This document shows, one piece after another, positions 27,522 through 36,188 of a DNA stretch of 64,000 nt (the first letter of the stretch is position 1; each line of letters starts with the position of its first letter). The notes beneath the pieces were generated by a model that was not told the origin of the DNA, ran no database searches, and worked only from the letters and a program-made list of their open reading frames with translations. The DNA is taken from contig DATJWB010000106.1 in NCBI GenBank assembly GCA_035501495.1, positions 74,773-138,772 of the forward strand, given 5' to 3'. The DNA comes from JAIQFL01 sp035501495. GTDB lineage: Bacteria; Acidobacteriota; Terriglobia; Bryobacterales; Bryobacteraceae. Made by a program: the position numbers and the translations under genes.

Positions 27522-29478
27522 ATTTATCCACCCAATCCAGATGCCGTTGCATGATATCGAGAATGAATTTCGGCTCCTGCGGGCCATGAGGCTGCCGCGG
27601 GTATACCACCATCTTGGCCGTGACGCCCTCCCGTTTCAGCGCGTGATAGTATTCGTACCCCTGCGACGTGGGCACGCGGATGTCCGCCTCTCCGTGCAGC
27701 ACCAGCGTGGGCGTCGTCACGTTCTTCACGTAGGTGATCGGCGAGTGCTTCTGGAACGATTCGAACTGCGTCCAGGGCTCGCCTCCGAAATAGTCGGGCA
27801 GGAAGCCGGGAATGTCCGCCGTGCCCGTGAAGCTCCACAGGTTCGTGACCCCCGCGCCCACCACAGCAGCTTTAAAGCGATGCGTCTGCGTGATGGTCCA
27901 CGACGTCATGAAGCCGCCATAGCTCCACCCCATCACCGCCAGCTTGTCCGGGTCCGCGACACCCATGGAGATCACGTGGTCCACGCCGGTCTGATCGTCT
28001 TCGTAATCCTTGCCGCCCCAATCGTTGTAATTGGCGAAACGGAACGTGCGCCCATAGCCGCTCGATCCGCGCGGATTGGGCCGCAGCACCGCGTAGCCGC
28101 GCGCCGCGAACACGGCAATCGGATACAGTCCGCTGCGGCCTGTGAACGTCTCGCTGAAGACCCCGGTTGGTCCGCCGTGAATATTCAGGATCAAGGGGTA
28201 CCGCCTCCCGGCCTGGTAGTCCACCGGATAAGTGAGCAGGCCTTCAATCTCCAACCCGTCCTTGGACTTCCATTTGATCGGCTCGGTCTTTCCCAAGGGC
28301 AACTTCGGCAGATCGGCATTGGCGCGGCTGAGGCGCATTGGCGAACCGCCGGACACCTTCATGACGTAGGCCTCGGGCGGCTCTTCCGTGCTTTCCATCG
28401 GCATCCCGAGATAGGTGCCGGTATCGTTGAGGTGCGTCCCGCCCGCGCCGATCACGCCTTTCGAGGTCTCAAAGATCGTCTGCGGCGGGCCATCCACAGG
28501 CATCGAGTAAATCGCCGTGCGCGTGTGCCGCGACTCGATGAAGAGCAGCTTCGATGAATCCGCCGTGAACCCGAGGAGATTCGGCTGCTCGTCGTAGGTA
28601 GCGGGCAAGGTTCGCGATTCGCCGCTCGCCCGGTTCACCAGCACGATGCGGTTGTCCGTGGCCCACCGCGGCGGATCCGGCGACCTGGTGTATGCCAGGT
28701 ACTTGCCGTCAGGCGAATAGATCGGATCCTGCTCCGCCGCGGTGGTCGCGGAGATCGGCTTAATCGTTCCCGAGGCCACATCCACCTCGGCGAGGTCGCT
28801 CCTCGTCCAGTCGTCCGCGATCGGAGTTGGCTGGTGGACGAAGGCGATCGTCTTCGAATCCGGCGACCAGACGAAGGCCGTCACGTGCCGCTTGCCGTCG
28901 CTCAACTTGCGCTGCGCGCGCTTGCCATCCTGGTCCGCTTCCGCCGGAACCAGGTAGATCGCCATGTTCTCGGGGTGCGAGTCCACCACGTGCCAGTCGC
29001 GCTTTTCCTTCTTGTTCTTCTCCTCGTCGGAGGGCGGCTCGTATCCCGTGAACGCGACCGTCTTGCCATCGGGAGACAGTTCGTAGCTTCCCAGACTCCC
29101 CTTGAATTCGGTGAGCATCTCCGCCTCGCCGCCGGTCACCGGAATGCGGTAAACGTTCATCTTTCCCGAGCGCGAGGATTGAAAGTAGACGAACCGGCCA
29201 TCGCGGGAAAACGACGGAGCCGTGCAACTTTTGTCGCCGCGTGTCAATTGGATGCGATGCGAGCCGTCGGCGTTGGCCAGGAAGATATGAGTCAGCACTT
29301 CGCTGCGCTCGGAGTCCATCACCGATTCGCTTTGGGTCCACGCCGCGCGCGATCCGTCGGACGACGGGACGACCGCTCCGACGCCTTTGAACTGGAACGA
29401 AAACTCGGGCGTCCAGGCCACGGGCGCCTGCGCCGATGCGGCCGTCAGTAGGGCCGCGCACAACCATAGTCCGCGCAT
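27511..29478 (-). CDS. S9 family peptidase, first of tandem pair
   Basis: This 655-aa paralogue of the downstream gene has the same layout: signal peptide (MRGLWLCAALLTAASAQA), beta-propeller, and a hydrolase domain with Ser519 in GWSYGGFM, HGEADIRVP and QPHGPQEPKF. It is probably the first gene of a two-gene unit. A REP-like core on the coding strand lies about 54 bases upstream of its start (29532-29551). The two paralogues keep the whole triad, so both should be active; differences in the propeller may give different substrate size limits. Confidence 0.92.
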   Translation of the reverse strand: MRGLWLCAALLTAASAQAPVAWTPEFSFQFKGVGAVVPSSDGSRAAWTQSESVMDSERSEVLTHIFLANADGSHRIQLTRGDKSCTAPSFSRDGRFVYFQSSRSGKMNVYRIPVTGGEAEMLTEFKGSLGSYELSPDGKTVAFTGYEPPSDEEKNKKEKRDWHVVDSHPENMAIYLVPAEADQDGKRAQRKLSDGKRHVTAFVWSPDSKTIAFVHQPTPIADDWTRSDLAEVDVASGTIKPISATTAAEQDPIYSPDGKYLAYTRSPDPPRWATDNRIVLVNRASGESRTLPATYDEQPNLLGFTADSSKLLFIESRHTRTAIYSMPVDGPPQTIFETSKGVIGAGGTHLNDTGTYLGMPMESTEEPPEAYVMKVSGGSPMRLSRANADLPKLPLGKTEPIKWKSKDGLEIEGLLTYPVDYQAGRRYPLILNIHGGPTGVFSETFTGRSGLYPIAVFAARGYAVLRPNPRGSSGYGRTFRFANYNDWGGKDYEDDQTGVDHVISMGVADPDKLAVMGWSYGGFMTSWTITQTHRFKAAVVGAGVTNLWSFTGTADIPGFLPDYFGGEPWTQFESFQKHSPITYVKNVTTPTLVLHGEADIRVPTSQGYEYYHALKREGVTAKMVVYPRQPHGPQEPKFILDIMQRHLDWVDKYVR

Positions 29479-29531
29479 ATGCGGTTTACTATGTCATACG
29501 CCCCGCGTGAATTCAACCGCGAGGCCGTTGT

Positions 29532-29551
29532 GTGGTGCAGGCACTCCTGCC
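29532..29551 (-). repeat. REP-like repeat core upstream of the S9 peptidase gene
   Basis: The plus strand reads GTGGTGCAGGCACTCCTGCC, which on the minus strand matches the pbpC core at 19 of 20 positions. It is on the coding strand of the downstream S9 gene, in the 167-base space between that gene and the M48 stop. Confidence 0.75.
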
Positions 29552-29645
29552 AGGCTGGCAACGAAAAGTCTTCGATGGCTGGCGCGCGCCGACGTGAGCC
29601 GGAACAGTCCCGGGTTCGCAGAACCAGCCCGGAATTCCAACAGAC

Positions 29646-31328
29646 TCAGTTGCCGAATTTCAGCATCACCAGGAAGATGCCGACGAAAACCAGGAGGCCG
29701 ACGGCGGTGGTGAGGGCCATCTGCGCCGGCGTCAGCCGGTCGTTGCCGTGTGACTTCAAAACGCCGCTGGCTCTGACCTCGCTGGCAGCGGGCAGGGACT
29801 GAGCGAGGACAGCCGCGCGGGCGGCAGGGTCATGGATCTCGGCCGGCAGCATGTCCACACGCAACAACTTCACGGTACCCGGCATATAGCCGAAGGTCTG
29901 GTCGTGTGTAAGAACCTGCCGGAACTTGCCGGGATTATCGAATACGACAATCAAAGCCCCCGCCTTCAGATTGGCTACCGTCGCCGACTTGAGGTCGGAT
30001 TTGTCATACACGCGAGTGTCCGACAGGACGCGATAGACGCGGCCCATGGGAGTCCCGGTCGTGAGAACCGACAGCTCATCCTGCGCCATCGTGTCGGCCG
30101 ACCCGGGGGTCTTAAGGACCGGATGATCGCGGGCAAAGTCGAGGCCGGTGCGCGCGGCGGCTTCCAAAACCGCGATCGGCACGCCGTCATTGAACTCGAG
30201 CAGGCGGTTTATTCGGTCTTCCAGCGGCGGGTGGGTGGCCAGGAGATTGACACGGTAGAAGCTCATCAAACCTTCCACTTTGGCTGGATCAGAGAAGTAG
30301 AGATGGGCGATCAAGGAATTGGAACCGGGCAGCGCAGAGCCCGCTCCTCGAATCTTGGCGAGGGCGCGCAGCAGGCCCTCGGGGCTGCGGGTGAGCAGGG
30401 CCGCATCGGCGTCGGCCTGGTACTCGCGGCTTCGGGAGATGGCCGCCCGGATGATGGCTGCCAGCAGAGGCGCAATGAAGAACACGTAGATGTAGATGGG
30501 CAGCATCGCCAGGGTATAGACGCGATAGCGTCTCCGATACGGCGTCCAGGAGTGGGTGTTCTCGGCGGCCCTTCTCGCCTCGGTGGCGCGTTTGCGCATC
30601 AGGTACGGCAGGCGCAAAAAGATCGCGATGGCGGTGACCACGGTATTGAGGCGCGTATCCCGATTACCGATGTGGGAGATTTCGTGGGCCAGCACGCCTT
30701 CCAGTTCGCGGTGGTCCATCAGGGCCAGCAAGCCGTGCGTGACGGCTACTACAGAGGTCTTGGGATCCATGCCCGCGGCGAAGGCGTTCGGCACAGGCGA
30801 ATCGATGATGTAGAGTTTGGGCGTGGGAAGCCCCGCGCCAATGGCCAGGTTTTCGAGTATGCGTTTGGCTTCAGCCTCCGCCGGGCCGGCGGGACGGGCG
30901 CCGCACATGGCGAGCACCTGAGAGGTTGGCGACGAGGCGATGCTCCAGAACAACAGGCCGAGGACCGCGATCACTCCGAAGGCAAAGACGCTAGTGACGC
31001 GCCATTTCAGTCTCTCGTTTTCGATGCGCGCCTGCCGCAGCTTCTCGATGTTGGCGCGTATCTGTTGCTCGATCTGGGCATCTTCCTCGGTGCGGATTTC
31101 CTCGGCCCGCTGGCTGGCGATGACTCTCTGCAGATCGTCAGCTTCCGCCTGGCTGATCGATCGATGGCCGAACTGGGCGAGCGTCCAGTCGGCGGCCCCG
31201 TAGCTGACCGCAGCCACAAACGGAATGACGGAGAGGATCGCAATCGCCACCAGCAAGATCGTCTTACGGCGGTTCTGGTCGATCCGGTCATAGACCAGCA
31301 CGTTCTGTTTGACAGTGGTGGGAGCCAT
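29646..31328 (-). CDS. M48 family metallopeptidase with C-terminal SH3-like domain
   Basis: This 560-aa membrane zinc protease of the HtpX/Ste24 group has two N-terminal membrane segments (about residues 23-45 and 110-135) and a metalloprotease core with AHEISHIGN (His215, Glu216, His219), followed by another hydrophobic region near residues 275-300. Unlike a bare HtpX, it continues with an SH3-like stretch (VYRVLSDTRVYDKSDLKSAT...) and ends in a C-terminal membrane helix. It probably degrades damaged membrane proteins. It starts one base after the LemA stop, a well-known pairing. Confidence 0.9.
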   Translation of the reverse strand: MAPTTVKQNVLVYDRIDQNRRKTILLVAIAILSVIPFVAAVSYGAADWTLAQFGHRSISQAEADDLQRVIASQRAEEIRTEEDAQIEQQIRANIEKLRQARIENERLKWRVTSVFAFGVIAVLGLLFWSIASSPTSQVLAMCGARPAGPAEAEAKRILENLAIGAGLPTPKLYIIDSPVPNAFAAGMDPKTSVVAVTHGLLALMDHRELEGVLAHEISHIGNRDTRLNTVVTAIAIFLRLPYLMRKRATEARRAAENTHSWTPYRRRYRVYTLAMLPIYIYVFFIAPLLAAIIRAAISRSREYQADADAALLTRSPEGLLRALAKIRGAGSALPGSNSLIAHLYFSDPAKVEGLMSFYRVNLLATHPPLEDRINRLLEFNDGVPIAVLEAAARTGLDFARDHPVLKTPGSADTMAQDELSVLTTGTPMGRVYRVLSDTRVYDKSDLKSATVANLKAGALIVVFDNPGKFRQVLTHDQTFGYMPGTVKLLRVDMLPAEIHDPAARAAVLAQSLPAASEVRASGVLKSHGNDRLTPAQMALTTAVGLLVFVGIFLVMLKFGN

Positions 31329-31329
31329 G

Positions 31330-31935
31330 TTAGACCTTTGCGAAGCTCACCTGAATGTCCTGATTGACAGTGGGCTCCGCGGCGAAGAACGCCACCGGCT
31401 CGAAGCTGAACAGGCCGGCCAGGACGTTTCCAGGAAAACTCTGGATCCGCGTGTTGTAGTACATTGCGTTCTGGTTGTAGAACTGACGGGCGTAGGCGAT
31501 TTTCTCCTCGGTGTCCGCCAAATCGTCCTGGAGTTGGGAGAAGTTGCCGGCGGCCTTGAGGGCCGGGTAGTTCTCCGCGACGGCCATGAGCTTGCCAAGT
31601 GCCTGGGTGAGGATGCCGTCGGCGGCCGCCGAGGCTGCCGGTCCGGCGGCCTTGGCAAGAGCGCCGCGAGCCTGCGCCACTTCGGCAAACACCTCGTGCT
31701 CGTGGGTGGCGTATCCGCGGACGGTCTCGACCAGGTTCGGGATGAGGCTGGCGCGACGCTTGAGTTGCACGTCGATCCCGCTCCAAGCCTCGCGCGTGCG
31801 AATGCGGGCCCGCACCAGACCGTTGTAAAGCGAGATGGTAAAGAGCACGCAAAGGGCACCCAAGACCAGAGGAATCAGCGCAGTCATCAGGGCAGTAGTC
31901 TTGGTGGCCTGGAGCAGCAGAAAAGAGACTGGCAT
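31330..31935 (-). CDS. lemA: LemA family protein
   Basis: This 201-aa protein has one N-terminal membrane helix (TALIPLVLGALCVLFTISLYNGLV) and a long helical domain with the family hallmark segment W.GIDVQLKRR..LIPNLVETVRGY. LemA proteins are membrane-anchored with the domain outside and often sit beside HtpX-like proteases, as here; the function is not firmly known. Its stop and the M48 start are one base apart, so they form an operon. It is divergent from the ADP-ribosylglycohydrolase gene with about 94 bases between. Confidence 0.93.
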   Translation of the reverse strand: MPVSFLLLQATKTTALMTALIPLVLGALCVLFTISLYNGLVRARIRTREAWSGIDVQLKRRASLIPNLVETVRGYATHEHEVFAEVAQARGALAKAAGPAASAAADGILTQALGKLMAVAENYPALKAAGNFSQLQDDLADTEEKIAYARQFYNQNAMYYNTRIQSFPGNVLAGLFSFEPVAFFAAEPTVNQDIQVSFAKV

Positions 31936-32029
31936 AAAAATAGCTTTCGTGGTATGGCCTCTACCAAGCGTGGCGCGAATCGGCCTCGTAGTCTTTACTG
32001 CCTTTGGTTACAGGTATGGCGCTAACCTA

Positions 32030-33070
32030 ATGGTGAATATGGGAGTTCTAGGAAACGTAGTATCCGCTTCCGCATGCGAAACCGGGAATTTGGCCCGCCC
32101 TTTGCTGCTTCAGGATCGCGTGATCGGCTGTTACATGGCCCTCGCGGCAGGCGATGCGATTGGCAAGCAAACCGAAACGTTGTCGAGAGCCGATCTCCAG
32201 CGCTGGTATCCCGGACGAGTGACGGGATTCCACGGCCGGCCTGGAGGTGTGATCCCGCGGTATGCAGGCAAGCGGTACGAATGGCGCATCGGCGAGACCA
32301 CTGACGATACCGAACAGACTCTCGCGGTGACCCGAGCGCTCCTCCGGCACAGACCGCCCACCCATCAGGCGATCGGATGCGAGCTCCTGCAATGCAGGAA
32401 ATCGCTCCACCCGGGAGTGTCGCTATGGACGTTCGTGCAGCACGCCGATCCGTCGCGAATTGCCTCTGGTGGCGATGGCTGCGGCGCCGCCATGCGAGCA
32501 GCGCCGGTCGGAGTGGTCTATCCACCGGGCAGGCTGGATGAGCTGGTGCAGGGGGCCTATGAGTGCGCGATCCCCACCCACGCGGGACCGATGGCCGTTT
32601 GTGGGGCAGCCGCGGTGGCGGGTGCTGTCTCAGCGGCCCTCGACGGACTGCAGGCCAGTGACGTGCTGGCAGCCGCGATACGGGCATCCACCCGGGCCGA
32701 AAGCTTGCGGCCGCACGCGGAGGGCCGCACCATGGCGGCGTCCATTCAAGAAACGTATTCCGACCTGGCGAAATGGAAGGACCTCGCCGTTGATGAGCTC
32801 GCGGCGATGTACTTTCCCAACCGCGCAGAGAACATCGTTCCGCTCGCGATCAGCCTGGCTCTGATCACGCAGTCCGCGCAGGAAACCACGCTGCTGGCGG
32901 CGAACCTCGGTGGAGACTCGGACTCGGTAGCGTCTATCGGCAGCGCCATCGCCGGAGCCCTCCGCCCGGACACTGTGAACGAAGAGTGGTTTGCCGTGGT
33001 CAGGTCGATCAACGGCGACGACCTGGTTGGGATGGCAACGTCGCTTGCCGCTCTGCGGCGCCTGGCGTAG
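32030..33070 (+). CDS. ADP-ribosylglycohydrolase family protein
   Basis: This roughly 346-aa protein of the DraG/ARH fold has the metal-binding motifs GDAIGKQTE near the N-terminus, TDDTEQTLA, and GGDSDSVASIGSAIAGA near the C-terminus. These coordinate the two divalent metals. It should remove ADP-ribose from a protein or small molecule; no partner ADP-ribosyltransferase is seen in the window. Two ATG codons (32030 and 32039) are possible and neither has a strong Shine-Dalgarno. The frame is open further upstream into the LemA promoter region, but that part has no family similarity. Confidence 0.88.
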   Translation: MVNMGVLGNVVSASACETGNLARPLLLQDRVIGCYMALAAGDAIGKQTETLSRADLQRWYPGRVTGFHGRPGGVIPRYAGKRYEWRIGETTDDTEQTLAVTRALLRHRPPTHQAIGCELLQCRKSLHPGVSLWTFVQHADPSRIASGGDGCGAAMRAAPVGVVYPPGRLDELVQGAYECAIPTHAGPMAVCGAAAVAGAVSAALDGLQASDVLAAAIRASTRAESLRPHAEGRTMAASIQETYSDLAKWKDLAVDELAAMYFPNRAENIVPLAISLALITQSAQETTLLAANLGGDSDSVASIGSAIAGALRPDTVNEEWFAVVRSINGDDLVGMATSLAALRRLA

Positions 33071-33104
33071 GACAGCTGCCCGGGCGGGGGCGGCCGATCT
33101 TGGC

Positions 33105-33143
33105 TTGACAAAACCCCTTCGTGAGTTCACTCTAGGCATAGAG
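33105..33143 (+). promoter_or_regulatory. Promoter and palindromic operator of the padR-ADOP unit
   Basis: A consensus -35 box TTGACA lies at 33105-33110. About 20 bases on is a perfect inverted repeat CTCTA-GGCA-TAGAG (33130-33143), placed where the -10 region should be and only 9 bases before the padR ATG. A dimeric PadR binding here would block its own promoter; autoregulation is an inference. Confidence 0.55.
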
Positions 33144-33152
33144 CGAATAGAT

Positions 33153-33494
33153 ATGAAGGAAACTCCCACCCGCGACCTCTTTCCCGGGTCGCTCGAAATG
33201 ATGATCCTGCAGACCCTCCGCCGGCAGCCGATGCACGGCTACGCTCTGGCGGAGACCATCCGGCAGGGTTCCAACGATCTGCTCCAGGTGGAGGAGGGCA
33301 CACTGTATCCCGCGCTCCTGCGCATGTTGAAGGCGGGCTGGGTCTCTTCGGAGTGGGGCGTATCGGCGCGCAACCGGCGGGTGCGAATCTACAGCATCAC
33401 GGCCGCCGGGCGCCAACAACTGGCGCGCGAAGTTTCCGCGTTTGAACGGATGCTGGAAGGCTTCCGGAGAGTGATGAGGATGGCACCGTCATGA
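33153..33494 (+). CDS. PadR family transcriptional regulator
   Basis: This 113-aa winged-helix repressor has the PadR signature: LFPGSLEMMILQTLRRQPMHGYALAETI, then the wing with VEEGTLYPALLRMLKAGWVSSEW and a short C-terminal dimer helix. It overlaps the ADOP permease start by 4 bases (ATGA), so it almost certainly controls that gene and itself. The short leader (9 bases after the palindrome) suggests a leaderless or nearly leaderless transcript; no Shine-Dalgarno is seen. Confidence 0.93.
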   Translation: MKETPTRDLFPGSLEMMILQTLRRQPMHGYALAETIRQGSNDLLQVEEGTLYPALLRMLKAGWVSSEWGVSARNRRVRIYSITAAGRQQLAREVSAFERMLEGFRRVMRMAPS

Positions 33495-36181
33495 AGCGAT
33501 TCCTGGAGCGGTTGCGCATTCGCGGATCGATCGGTGAGGAACTGGAGGCGCACCTGGAAGAGAAGACCGCTGCGCTGAGGGAGAGCGGATTGCCCGAGAA
33601 CGAAGCCCGTTTGCGGGCACGCCGCGAGTTCGGCAACGCGGCGCTGATCGCCGAGGACAGCAGGAACTCGTTGGGATGGACCCGGCTCGAGAGCCTCGCA
33701 CAGGATCTCCGCTATGCCTTCCGCGTACTTCGGCACAGTCCCGGTTTCACCGCAGTGGCGGTCCTCTCGCTTGCCCTGGGTATCGGTGCGAACACCGCGA
33801 TCTTTAGTCTGCTGGACGCCCTGGTCTTGCGGATGCTTCCGGTGGCCAACCCACAGGAGTTGTGGGCGGTTTGCCGGGCCTATGCTTCCGGAAAGGCGAG
33901 CACTGCCCAGAGTTACCCGCTCTACGTTCTATGGCGCGACCATAACCGCTCGATCGGGAGCCTGGCTGCCGCGGGGAGTACCACGTGGCGCGATACATCC
34001 GCGGGCAGCGACCGCGCCGTACACGAGGGCCAGTTGGTTTCCGGAAACTACTTCGAGGTGCTGGGAGTCGCGCCGCTGATCGGCCGTACCATCGCACCCG
34101 CCGACGACTCCATCGAAGGCGCCGGGGGCCCGCAGGGCGCCGTGGCCATGCTGAGCTACCGCTACTGGAACAGGGCCTATCACCGCGATCCGTCGGTACT
34201 CGGACGAAGCATCAATGTGAACAGCGTCTGGCTGACAGTGGTGGGGGTGACGCCTCCCGAGTTTTTCGGGATTCAGGTGGGCAGTTCGCCCGATATCTTT
34301 ATCCCCATGCAGCTGCAGCCGGCCGTGTCGGCGCCCGAGAATCTTCTGCACAACGTGAAGAATTCGGAAACCACGTGGGTCACCGTCATGGGGCGGATCG
34401 GGCCCGGCATGTCGCAGGCACAGGTCAGAAGCGACCTCACCCCCATCTACGCACAGTACGAGTTTACGCGGATGAGCCCCGCCGACCAGCGGGCTTTTCA
34501 GGAGGGCAGGAAGCCGCTACCCCAAAGCATCGCCCTGGAGCCGGCCGGCCGCGGCTTCTCCCGGTTACGCCAACAGTTTTCGGAGCCCTTGCTGGCGCTC
34601 ATGGTGCTGGTGGCCATCGTGCTGCTGATTGCGTGTGCGAACGTCGCCAACCTGCTGCTGGCCCGCGCCAACGCTCGGCAGAGAGAGATTGCCCTACGGC
34701 TGGCGATCGGCGCCGGACGGTTCCGAATGGTGCGCCAGCTTCTGGTGGAAAGCCTGCTCCTCTCACTTTCCGGAGGAGGGCTGGGTGTTCTGTTTGCGCT
34801 GTGGAGCAGCCGCCTGCTGGTGGGTATGTTGCCCCAGGGACAGGTCCCGGTGCTGTTGGACATCGGTCCGGACCATCGCGTGCTCGGTTTCACACTGGCG
34901 GTTTCGATGTTCACGGGCCTGCTGTTCGGCCTCGCCCCGGCATGGCGCGCCACCGGACCGGCTACCAGCGGCTCTCTCCATCACCTGAGGACTCAGGGCG
35001 TGAGAACGTGGCGGGTTACGCCAGGCAAGGCGGTGGTGATTGTCGAACTGGCGCTCGCGATTCAGTTGCTGGTGGGCGCGGGCCTCTTCATCGCGACGCT
35101 TCGCAACCTCACTACGCTGGACGCAGGCTTTGAACGCCAGCACGTCTTGCAGGTGCGGATCAACCTGGATGCGGGCGGGTATCCGCGCAGCCAATGGACG
35201 GCGGTGTACGAGCACGTCGCGGAGCGGATCGCGGCGGTGCCGGGAGTGAATGCCGCCACCCTGGTCAATCGGGGGTTAATCGAGGCCGGTATGACCCGCA
35301 GCGGTCCGGTGCACTTTCCCGGTTATGCGTTTCCGCCCGGTGAGAGCCGCCAACTGGCGGAAACCTACATTGGACCGGATTACTTCAAAGCCGCCGGCAT
35401 CCCGCTGCGCATGGGGCGCACGTTCACGGAAAGGGACGTGGGCCCGGCGCAGGTGGCGATCGTGAACGAGGAACTGGCGCGCCGCTACTTCGCGGGAAGG
35501 AATCCGATCGGCCAGCTCTACGGGTTCGGCGATTCGCCGGAGCAGATCGAAATCGTGGGCGTGGTGGCGGATGCCAAGTATAACGATCTTCGCCAGGAAT
35601 CCATCCCGATGGCCTACTATCCGTGGCGGCAGGTGATGCCGGCGCGGCTGAATGCCGCGATCGTACGGACTGTTGGCGAGCCCGCGGCTCTCGCCGGGGA
35701 ATTGCGGCGCGCGGTGACGAGCGTGCACCCCGACATCTTCGTGGACGCCCAGACGCTGACATCCCAAATCGAAGGCTCATTGGTCCGCGAGCGGCTGCTG
35801 GCTCGTCTTTCCGGCTTCCTGGGCGTTCTCGCGATGCTGCTGGCCTGTATCGGGATTTATGGCGTGATGGCGTACGGCGTGACGCGGCGGACTTCGGAGA
35901 TCGGCGTCCGCATGGCATTAGGCGCGGTGCCCGGAGACGTGGTCCGCATGGTGCTGCGGGAGACGCTGCTGCTGGCCGGGTGCGGGATTGCGCTTGGCGT
36001 GCCAGTGGCGTTCTGGCTGGCTCGCCTCACCAGAAGCTTCCTCTTCGGCCTCCAACCCGACGATCCCGCCGTCCTGGCGGCGGCCGGAAGCTCACTTCTC
36101 CTGGTTTGCGCTTTGGCGGGCTGGATCCCCGCGTCGCGTGCCGCGCGCATCGAGCCCACGGCCGCGCTTCGCTACGAATGA
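33491..36181 (+). CDS. ABC transporter permease, ADOP/MacB type with N-terminal helical domain
   Basis: This 896-aa protein starts with a soluble helical segment of about 80 residues (EELEAHLEEKTAALRESGLPENEARLRARREFGN) typical of full ADOP proteins, then QDLRYAFRVLRHSPGF and two FtsX/MacB units. Family blocks are visible: LLIACANVANLLLARANARQREIALRLAIGAGR and TRRTSEIGVRMALGAVPGDV, ending ARIEPTAALRYE. It is translated with PadR (4-base overlap). No ATPase is adjacent. The export substrate is unknown; PadR control hints at a small-molecule or stress signal. Confidence 0.93.
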   Translation: MKRFLERLRIRGSIGEELEAHLEEKTAALRESGLPENEARLRARREFGNAALIAEDSRNSLGWTRLESLAQDLRYAFRVLRHSPGFTAVAVLSLALGIGANTAIFSLLDALVLRMLPVANPQELWAVCRAYASGKASTAQSYPLYVLWRDHNRSIGSLAAAGSTTWRDTSAGSDRAVHEGQLVSGNYFEVLGVAPLIGRTIAPADDSIEGAGGPQGAVAMLSYRYWNRAYHRDPSVLGRSINVNSVWLTVVGVTPPEFFGIQVGSSPDIFIPMQLQPAVSAPENLLHNVKNSETTWVTVMGRIGPGMSQAQVRSDLTPIYAQYEFTRMSPADQRAFQEGRKPLPQSIALEPAGRGFSRLRQQFSEPLLALMVLVAIVLLIACANVANLLLARANARQREIALRLAIGAGRFRMVRQLLVESLLLSLSGGGLGVLFALWSSRLLVGMLPQGQVPVLLDIGPDHRVLGFTLAVSMFTGLLFGLAPAWRATGPATSGSLHHLRTQGVRTWRVTPGKAVVIVELALAIQLLVGAGLFIATLRNLTTLDAGFERQHVLQVRINLDAGGYPRSQWTAVYEHVAERIAAVPGVNAATLVNRGLIEAGMTRSGPVHFPGYAFPPGESRQLAETYIGPDYFKAAGIPLRMGRTFTERDVGPAQVAIVNEELARRYFAGRNPIGQLYGFGDSPEQIEIVGVVADAKYNDLRQESIPMAYYPWRQVMPARLNAAIVRTVGEPAALAGELRRAVTSVHPDIFVDAQTLTSQIEGSLVRERLLARLSGFLGVLAMLLACIGIYGVMAYGVTRRTSEIGVRMALGAVPGDVVRMVLRETLLLAGCGIALGVPVAFWLARLTRSFLFGLQPDDPAVLAAAGSSLLLVCALAGWIPASRAARIEPTAALRYE

Positions 36182-36188
36182 CAGCGGC

